Shown: in pieces, positions 7,510 to 12,055 of the stretch
How positions within the stretch are numbered: the first letter of the stretch is position 1
Layout: every line of letters begins with the position of its first letter
DNA from: a virus
Reading direction: 5' to 3' (one strand)
DNA length: 20,922 nt
IMG/VR virus record: IMGVR_UViG_3300043446_002407
Location: 1-20,922 of that record
Position numbers and translations under genes: made by a program
The notes under the pieces: generated by a model
Told to the model about the DNA's origin: nothing
The model's input: the letters and a program-made list of their open reading frames with translations, nothing else
Databases searched by the model: none

Positions 7510-8616
7510 ATGTTAGATGCTATCAAACCATTAGTAGATAATGGCATCGTAAACGAGGAAACTCGTGCAGCAATCACGGAAGCCTGGGAGATCAAACTCG
7601 CCGAGGCCAAAGAACAAGTTCGTGCTGAGTTGCGTGAGGAGTTTGCGACCCGCTATCAACACGACAAAAGTGTAATGGTTGAAGCTCTAGACAAGATGGT
7701 TACTGAATCTCTAGCAAACGAGTTGGAAGAGTTCGCTCACGATAAGCGCAAACTAGCTGAAGACCGCGTCACCTTTAAAAAGATGATGTCGGAATCTGCT
7801 GGCAAGTTCCAGAACTTTGTAGTCGAAAGTCTAGCAAAGGAAATCAAGGAACTACGTGCTGATCGCAAAATCCAACAGGAATCATTCCAGAAGTTAGAAG
7901 CTTTCGTTGTTAAAGCCCTAGCTGAGGAAATCCAAGAGTTCGCTAAAGACAAGCAAGCTGTTGTTGAAACTAAAGTACGCCTAGTAGCAGAAGCCAAGAA
8001 CAAATTGGCCGAACTACAAGCTAACTTCGTACAACGCTCAGCAAAGCTGGTTAAAGAATCAGTTGCCCAAAATCTAGAAGCTGAACTATCTCAGCTGAAA
8101 GAGGACATCCAAACTGCTCGTCAGAACATGTTTGGCCGTCGCCTGTTCGAAGCTTTTGCTTCTGAATACACTATGACTCACCTAAATGAGAACCAGGTAA
8201 TCAGTAAGCTAAAGGCCCAAATCCAGAAAAAGGATATGGCCCTAGCAGAAGCTCGCAAACAAGTCCTGGAAAAGGCTCGTTTAGTTGAACACAAAAACAA
8301 AGAGATCAAAGTGATCAGTGAGCAAACTCAACGCACTACAAAGTTGAATGAGCTTATGAAACCACTAAACAAAGAGAAGCAAGCCATTATGGGTCAGCTT
8401 CTTGAATCAGTGCAGACTGACAAATTGCAAGCTGCATTTGAAAAGTATCTTCCAGCCGTTCTGGAGACCAAAGGCCAAATGTCATCAGCCCCACAAAAGC
8501 AGGTGATTGCCGAGAGTCGTACAGCCGTAACTGGAGACAAAGCTGCTAAAACGGCGCCTATCACCGATGACGACAATAACGTCATTGAAATTAGACGTCT
8601 AGCAGGGCTAAAGTAA
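7510..8616 (+). CDS. 22: Prohead scaffolding core protein (T4 gp22 family)
   Basis: This is the major internal scaffold on which the capsid shell assembles. The protease removes it later. The 368-residue product is almost wholly charged helix and coiled coil, with no predicted membrane segment. Residues about 55-205 contain a diverged internal repeat, seen in the phrases 'VTESLANELEEFA', 'VVESLAKEIKELRA', 'VVKALAEEIQEFA' and 'VKESVAQNLEAELS'. 'FGRRLFEAFASEYT' (about 205-218) marks the start of the C-terminal half, which matches the gp22 style, and the protein ends 'VIEIRRLAGLK'. It is about 100 residues longer than T4 gp22 (269), and the internal repeat accounts for much of that. AAGGAG (7498-7503) overlaps the protease stop codon, so translation of the two genes is probably coupled. 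Confidence 0.9.
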   Translation: MLDAIKPLVDNGIVNEETRAAITEAWEIKLAEAKEQVRAELREEFATRYQHDKSVMVEALDKMVTESLANELEEFAHDKRKLAEDRVTFKKMMSESAGKFQNFVVESLAKEIKELRADRKIQQESFQKLEAFVVKALAEEIQEFAKDKQAVVETKVRLVAEAKNKLAELQANFVQRSAKLVKESVAQNLEAELSQLKEDIQTARQNMFGRRLFEAFASEYTMTHLNENQVISKLKAQIQKKDMALAEARKQVLEKARLVEHKNKEIKVISEQTQRTTKLNELMKPLNKEKQAIMGQLLESVQTDKLQAAFEKYLPAVLETKGQMSSAPQKQVIAESRTAVTGDKAAKTAPITDDDNNVIEIRRLAGLK

Positions 8617-8617
8617 G

Positions 8618-8623
8618 TAAATA
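8618..8623 (+). promoter_or_regulatory. Late promoter box (TAAATA) for major capsid gene
   Basis: TAAATA lies in the 19-base gap between scaffold and capsid genes and directly abuts the AGGAG binding site (8623-8627). A start point 6-7 bases after the box would leave out that binding site, so capsid translation may depend mainly on read-through RNA from upstream or on a start point closer to the box. Confidence 0.5.
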
Positions 8624-8635
8624 GGAGAAACTTAA

Positions 8636-9838
8636 ATGAAACAAGCACTACTAGAAAGCCGCTGGGGAGAGACCAAAGACGCCCTGTTAGAAGGACTACA
8701 AGGTTCTCGCCGCACCAGCATGAGTGTTATCTTAGAAAACACTCGCAAGCACCTAGCTGAATCCGCAACTGCTGGTTCAACTTCAGCTGGTAACATCGCG
8801 ACTTTAAACCGCGTGATTCTACCAGTTATCCGCCGTGTTATGCCCACTGTTATCGCTAACGAAATCGTTGGTGTACAGCCCATGACTGGCCCTGTGGCCC
8901 AAATCCACACATTGCGTGTACGTTACGCAGACCAAATGACCGATAGCTCAGGCTTCGGTAACAGCACAGCACCTGGTGATGAAGCTCTAAGCCCATTCAA
9001 GATTGCTGCCGCTTACTCTGCACAAGCACAAGCTGCTGGCGGTTCTACTGCTACTAGCTACCGCGCTGCCGCAACTAGCGCCCTAGAAGGCAATCCAGGT
9101 CAACGTATCAACGTTCAGATCTTGAAGCAAGTTGTTGAAGCTAAGACACGTAAGTTGTCTGCACGTTGGACATTTGAAGCCGCTCAAGACGCACAGTCTA
9201 TGCACGGCCTAGATGTTGAAGCAGAAATCATGGCAGCTTTGGCACAAGAGATTACTGTTGAAATCGACCAAGAGATCATCGGTAGCCTACGTAGCCTAGC
9301 CCCAACTGAAGAAGCATACGACCAAGCTGCTGTATCTGGTACAGCTACATTCGTTGGTGACGAACACGCTGCTCTAGCTGTTCTAATCAACCGTGTTGCT
9401 AACAAGATTGCCGCACGTACACGTCGCGGTGCTGGTAACTGGGCAATCGTAAGCCCACAAGCTCTGACAATTCTACAGAGCGCAACAACAAGTGCATTTG
9501 CACGTACAACCGAAGGTACTTTCGAAGCACCTACAAACACTAAGTTTGTTGGTACATTGAACGGTGCTATGCGTGTTTACGTTGACAGCTATGCTCCTGA
9601 CAACACACCAGTATTGGTTGGTTACAAGGGTACAAGCGAAGCTGACGCAGCCGCATTCTACTGCCCATACATTCCATTGATGAGCAGCGGTGTTGTTCTA
9701 GACCCAGCAACATTCGAACCAGTCGTGGGCTTCATGACTCGTTACGGATATGTTGAGTTGACAAACACAGCATCTTCTCTAGGTAACGCAGCCGACTACC
9801 TAGGCGAGATCACAATCGCTAACGCTAGCTTCCAGTAA
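8636..9838 (+). CDS. 23: Major capsid protein (T4 gp23 family)
   Basis: This is the main shell protein of the head. The 400-residue product has the family N-terminus (MKQALLESRW, then GETKDALLEGLQGSRR) and the block 'RVILPVIRRVMPTVIANEIV' (about 59-78), followed by 'VQPMTGPVAQIHTLRVRYA'. Later blocks such as 'RKLSARWTFEAAQDA' and 'FYCPYIPLM' also fit. It is shorter than T4 gp23 (521), as usual for the environmental relatives. Candidate gp21 cleavage motifs ([LI]-x-E) end at residues 7, 19, 34 and 42. Cleavage after 'LAE' at 42 would leave a chain beginning SATAG. AGGAG (8623-8627) is 8 bases from the ATG. Leucine codons are dominated by CTA. A strong terminator follows the stop. Confidence 0.95.
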   Translation: MKQALLESRWGETKDALLEGLQGSRRTSMSVILENTRKHLAESATAGSTSAGNIATLNRVILPVIRRVMPTVIANEIVGVQPMTGPVAQIHTLRVRYADQMTDSSGFGNSTAPGDEALSPFKIAAAYSAQAQAAGGSTATSYRAAATSALEGNPGQRINVQILKQVVEAKTRKLSARWTFEAAQDAQSMHGLDVEAEIMAALAQEITVEIDQEIIGSLRSLAPTEEAYDQAAVSGTATFVGDEHAALAVLINRVANKIAARTRRGAGNWAIVSPQALTILQSATTSAFARTTEGTFEAPTNTKFVGTLNGAMRVYVDSYAPDNTPVLVGYKGTSEADAAAFYCPYIPLMSSGVVLDPATFEPVVGFMTRYGYVELTNTASSLGNAADYLGEITIANASFQ

Positions 9839-9870
9839 TCACTTACTGGTCGCAACAGGCGATTATACAA

Positions 9871-9893
9871 AAACCCGCTTCGGCGGGTTTTTT
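9871..9893 (+). terminator. Rho-independent terminator after the major capsid gene
   Basis: A perfect stem AAACCCGC / GCGGGTTT closes on a TTCG tetraloop (9879-9882) and is followed by six T in a row (9888-9893). The UUCG loop makes this an unusually stable hairpin. It should end or thin out the head-gene transcript. Confidence 0.92.
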
Positions 9894-9914
9894 GTTGACT
9901 GAATATTCGCACAC

Positions 9915-9920
9915 TAAATA
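9915..9920 (+). promoter_or_regulatory. Late promoter box (TAAATA) for the 75-residue gene
   Basis: TAAATA lies between the capsid terminator and the next gene, 58 bases before ATG 9979. It overlaps the right arm of an A/T-rich inverted repeat (GAATATT 9901-9907 with AATATTC 9917-9923). Confidence 0.55.
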
Positions 9921-9923
9921 TTC

Positions 9924-9941
9924 TTGTAGCAACAGCTACAG
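9924..9941 (+). other. Stem-loop at the expected 5' end of a late transcript
   Basis: TGTAGC (9925-9930) pairs with GCTACA (9935-9940) around an AACA tetraloop, extendable by one T-G pair. It starts about where a transcript from the box at 9915-9920 would begin, so the RNA would carry a hairpin at or very near its 5' end. Confidence 0.5.
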
Positions 9942-9978
9942 CTCGTGTTTAACACACATACACACAAAGGAGAAAAAT

Positions 9979-10206
9979 ATGAGCAAAACACCTTACGAGA
10001 TCCGTCTCGAACTTTTGACCTTGGCCAAGGAAATCCTTTCAGCGCCAATCTACGAAAAACGCAGTCAACTACAGAATGAATATCATTCCAAGCTAACTGA
10101 TGCTAACCGTAGTACACTTCCGTTTCCAACTATGCCTGATTTTCCATCCACCACGGATATCATCGCACAGGCTGAGGCACTGAAGAAGTTTGTAGACCAG
10201 GCGTAA
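9979..10206 (+). CDS. Conserved-looking small protein of unknown function (75 aa)
   Basis: The product begins MSKTPYEIRLELLTLAKEIL and is a mostly helical, charged protein with a Pro-rich middle (LPFPTMPDFPS, about 46-56) and a final helix (IIAQAEALKKFVDQA). AAGGAG (9967-9972) lies 6 bases from ATG 9979. The frame is open further upstream to 9892, but those codons overlap the terminator and promoter, so 9979 is the real start. I have a recollection of similar small proteins near gp23 in other T4-like phages, but no function is known to me. It is insulated on both sides by terminators and has its own late promoter, which points to expression at a level set separately from the capsid gene. Confidence 0.85.
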   Translation: MSKTPYEIRLELLTLAKEILSAPIYEKRSQLQNEYHSKLTDANRSTLPFPTMPDFPSTTDIIAQAEALKKFVDQA

Positions 10207-10210
10207 AAAT

Positions 10211-10235
10211 GAAAGCCCCGCAAGGGGCTTTCTTG
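10211..10235 (+). terminator. Rho-independent terminator after the 75-residue gene
   Basis: GAAAGCCCC (10211-10219) pairs perfectly with GGGGCTTTC (10224-10232) around a GCAA tetraloop, followed by TTGT. The stem begins 4 bases after the stop codon. The T-tract is short, but the stem is strong. Confidence 0.85.
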
Positions 10236-10256
10236 TGGCTATACAAGCAACTGGCA

Positions 10257-10262
10257 TAAATA
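10257..10262 (+). promoter_or_regulatory. Orphan late promoter box (TAAATA)
   Basis: CATAAATAA lies after a terminator and before a long hairpin, with no convincing gene following. The only nearby frame is 20 codons from ATG 10286, spaced 23 bases from the box as for some real genes, but it has no ribosome-binding site. Confidence 0.45.
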
Positions 10263-10294
10263 ATTTAAAATAACAAAGACTCTCAATGGGATGG

Positions 10295-10338
10295 GAAGAC
10301 AGGGCCCCCGGCAGCAATGCTGGGGGTTTTCTGTTTTC
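10295..10338 (+). ncRNA. Long hairpin after an orphan promoter: small RNA or terminator candidate
   Basis: An outer stem pairs GAAGACAG (10295-10302) with CTGTTTTC (10331-10338), allowing one G-T pair. Inside it CCCCC (10305-10309) faces GGGGG (10322-10326), and CAGC (10312-10315) pairs with GCTG (10319-10322), using one shared G in alternatives. A TTTT run (10327-10330) and a later TTTT follow the GC stem. If the box at 10257 is active, this would give an RNA of roughly 65-70 bases made mostly of this hairpin. It may equally be a simple terminator insulating the next promoter at 10342. Confidence 0.4.
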
Positions 10339-10341
10339 AGC

Positions 10342-10347
10342 TAAATA
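10342..10347 (+). promoter_or_regulatory. Late promoter box (TAAATA) for the 333-residue virion gene
   Basis: GCTAAATAG lies directly after the long hairpin. It is 87 bases before ATG 10435, the longest leader of the set, and that leader is highly structured. Confidence 0.55.
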
Positions 10348-10355
10348 GATAGTAC

Positions 10356-10420
10356 GACTTACACAGGGTAAGTTTTATGCGGAAGTTCAACCGCGTACGG
10401 CCTAGAACGCCGTGATTTTT
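10356..10420 (+). promoter_or_regulatory. Structured 5' leader with three consecutive hairpins
   Basis: Hairpin 1 pairs GACTTAC (10356-10362) with GTAAGTT (10368-10374). Hairpin 2 pairs ATGCGG (10377-10382) with CCGCGT (10391-10396), allowing one T-G pair. Hairpin 3 pairs ACGGC (10397-10401) with GCCGT (10409-10413) and is followed by GATTTTT and then at once by the AAGGAG of the next gene (10421-10426). Hairpin 3 plus five T resembles an intrinsic terminator or attenuator. A 12-codon frame (ATG 10377 to TGA 10415) spans hairpins 2 and 3. The pairing is visible in the sequence, but its regulatory role is inferred. Confidence 0.45.
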
Positions 10421-10434
10421 AAGGAGAAAATAAA

Positions 10435-11436
10435 ATGGGACGTCCTCTAAACAAGAAATATTTCGGTAACCGCAACCAGGGTACCGGTGGTTACGAAGTA
10501 ACTGGTAACCTATCTAACAGCCAAAACTATGCTGACGATCGTATCGGCGGTGAAGGCGTTGACTATATCAACTGGTCAACACTAGGTGCTTTCCGTGGTA
10601 ACGGTACATTTGGTATCACTGGCCTAGCATTGCCAGCACCATCCCTACCAGGCGGTGTGCAAGCAACTTGGACCTTGCTATTTGAAGTTGAAGGTGTTTC
10701 AACTGGTGCAGGTAAAACTAACCTAGCAGTTGGCGACACTTTTGGCCACGCAAGCATTCCTGGATTGATCGCTAAAGTAACTGACCTGAGTGGTGCTAAC
10801 GCGGTATTCAGCGTAACAGCCTCTGGCGCTAGCCGTGGTAACGCACTTGCTTATGCTTCATTATTGGCAGACACACAGGGCCTAACATTAACAAAGATTG
10901 CTGGTAGTGGTACTGCTAGCACGTTCCTAGTTGACTTAAACTACCGCGTCAAGTCAGCCGCTATTGTTGAAAAAGGTTCTGGTTACACTGGTACAGAAAC
11001 ATTCACAGCAGTTGTAACAGGTAACGGCGGTTCACAGACTGCTCCAGCAGGTACACTAGTGTTGACTACTGACAGCGGTGCAGTTGGTTCATCAACTAAC
11101 CAAGAAAACGCTATCATCATGTACGCTAACACAAGTGGTTCAGGTTCTACAGGCCTCGCCGCTGACGTTATCAAACAAGTGAACACACGCACTTACAAAG
11201 TCAAAACATCTGACGGTATTGGTAAAGTAAAACTAAGTACTGATTCTACACCTGCTACAGGTTATGCTTATATGGTTGCCACTTCTGCATCTGGCGCAAC
11301 TTATTATGTTACCAAGCTGACAGCACACCGAGCTACACTGGTTGCCAAGACTGGTGACGAGGCACTGGACGGTATGTCAGTACAGTGGACATTGGGTTCA
11401 CCAACTGGTTCTATTGTACAGATCGAAAATGCCTAA
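10435..11436 (+). CDS. Virion structural or head decoration protein candidate (333 aa)
   Basis: The product begins MGRPLNKKYFGNRNQ, a start that I associate with structural proteins of environmental T4-like phages. The rest is Gly/Thr/Ser/Ala-rich and beta-like, without long helices or membrane segments. 'VEKGSGYTGTETFTAVVTG' (about 179-197) is a recognisable motif of such virion proteins, and the C-terminal part (YKVKTSDGIGKVKL and on) is also beta-rich. Its place just after the capsid gene and its own promoter and terminator suggest a highly expressed shell decoration or head-associated protein, although a tail-associated role is possible. AAGGAG (10421-10426) is 8 bases from ATG 10435. I do not know an exact family. 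Confidence 0.75.
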   Translation: MGRPLNKKYFGNRNQGTGGYEVTGNLSNSQNYADDRIGGEGVDYINWSTLGAFRGNGTFGITGLALPAPSLPGGVQATWTLLFEVEGVSTGAGKTNLAVGDTFGHASIPGLIAKVTDLSGANAVFSVTASGASRGNALAYASLLADTQGLTLTKIAGSGTASTFLVDLNYRVKSAAIVEKGSGYTGTETFTAVVTGNGGSQTAPAGTLVLTTDSGAVGSSTNQENAIIMYANTSGSGSTGLAADVIKQVNTRTYKVKTSDGIGKVKLSTDSTPATGYAYMVATSASGATYYVTKLTAHRATLVAKTGDEALDGMSVQWTLGSPTGSIVQIENA

Positions 11437-11458
11437 GCATTGACGACTTAACGGAACA

Positions 11459-11486
11459 GGGTTACTGCAAAGTAACCCTTTCTGTT
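11459..11486 (+). terminator. Rho-independent terminator after the 333-residue gene
   Basis: GGGTTACT (11459-11466) pairs perfectly with AGTAACCC (11471-11478) around a GCAA tetraloop, followed by TTTCTGTTTT. The shorter AACAG and CTGTT flanks can extend the stem. Confidence 0.9.
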
Positions 11487-11497
11487 TTGAAAGCAAA

Positions 11498-11503
11498 TAA
11501 ATA
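11498..11503 (+). promoter_or_regulatory. Late promoter box (TAAATA) for the 146-residue gene
   Basis: CAAATAAATAAAC contains TAAATA 22 bases before ATG 11526, directly after a terminator. AGAGAG (11514-11519) serves as a weak ribosome-binding site. Confidence 0.6.
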
Positions 11504-11525
11504 AACAATAACCAGAGAGTATTTT

Positions 11526-11966
11526 ATGGCAGCTATTAAACGCATTAATTCAGGATCATACAGCATCGTTCTTGCCGATGGCACTAGCAATCTGAATATC
11601 ACTGCTGGAAATGTGGCAATCACAGGCAACTTAACTACATCTGGCTCACAAGTATTAAAATCAAGTATTAGCGGAACAAACATCACTACTCTAGCACTGG
11701 ACTTTTCCAATGGCGGGGATTCTCTAGTGCATCGCAAGTGCATCCAGGACGTGACTGTCAGCTATTCCAATGTACAAGCTGGGCGAGCAATTGATGTGGT
11801 TATCCAGAACGCCACCAGCGCCAACGTGACTATCACACTGCCCAATGCACATAACAACCTGAAGTCCAACAACTTTTCTATAACTCAAAATACTGTGGCT
11901 AGCATGAGATTCTTAAGTTTTGATACCAACAGCGCCAACGTGGCTGTTTCTATCAATAACAGCTAA
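11526..11966 (+). CDS. Small beta-rich virion or fibre-associated protein (146 aa)
   Basis: The product begins MAAIKRINSGSYSIVLADG and continues with 'NLNITAGNVAITGNLTTSG' (about 22-40), a beta-repeat phrase of the kind found at the N-termini of the large fibre proteins downstream. The rest (AIDVVIQNATSANVTITLP, about 87-105) is Asn/Ser/Thr-rich and beta-like. There is no coiled coil. It has its own late promoter and ends just before the first long fibre gene, so it may be a fibre partner, an attachment piece or a short fibre. I recognise no exact family. Confidence 0.7.
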   Translation: MAAIKRINSGSYSIVLADGTSNLNITAGNVAITGNLTTSGSQVLKSSISGTNITTLALDFSNGGDSLVHRKCIQDVTVSYSNVQAGRAIDVVIQNATSANVTITLPNAHNNLKSNNFSITQNTVASMRFLSFDTNSANVAVSINNS

Positions 11967-11999
11967 TCGTTGCGCGATAGCAAAAGTAATTCTGATAGC

Positions 12000-12005
12000 T
12001 AAATA
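12000..12005 (+). promoter_or_regulatory. Late promoter box (TAAATA) for the first long fibre gene
   Basis: GCTAAATAC lies 50 bases before ATG 12056. An inverted repeat CATAAA (12006-12011) with TTTATG (12021-12026) follows directly. The gap 11967-12055 holds no gene. A second small hairpin at 11962-11981 overlaps the preceding stop codon. Confidence 0.55.
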
Positions 12006-12055
12006 CATAAACTGGTTCGATTTATGCAGGACCACAGAAGTTATGGAAAATTGAC

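Noticed and set aside
9892-9978. Upstream extension of the 75-residue gene to ATG 9892
   Set aside because: The extra codons start inside the terminator T-tract and cross the TAAATA box. ATG 9979 has AAGGAG at good spacing.
10286-10348. A 20-codon frame after the orphan promoter
   Set aside because: It has a promoter-like spacing but no ribosome-binding site, its codons are taken up by the long hairpin, and the peptide resembles nothing I know. The hairpin RNA or terminator reading is simpler.
12011-12026. A tRNA T-loop-like GGTTCGATT
   Set aside because: There is no acceptor, D or anticodon arm at the right distances. It is part of a simple inverted repeat after the promoter box.
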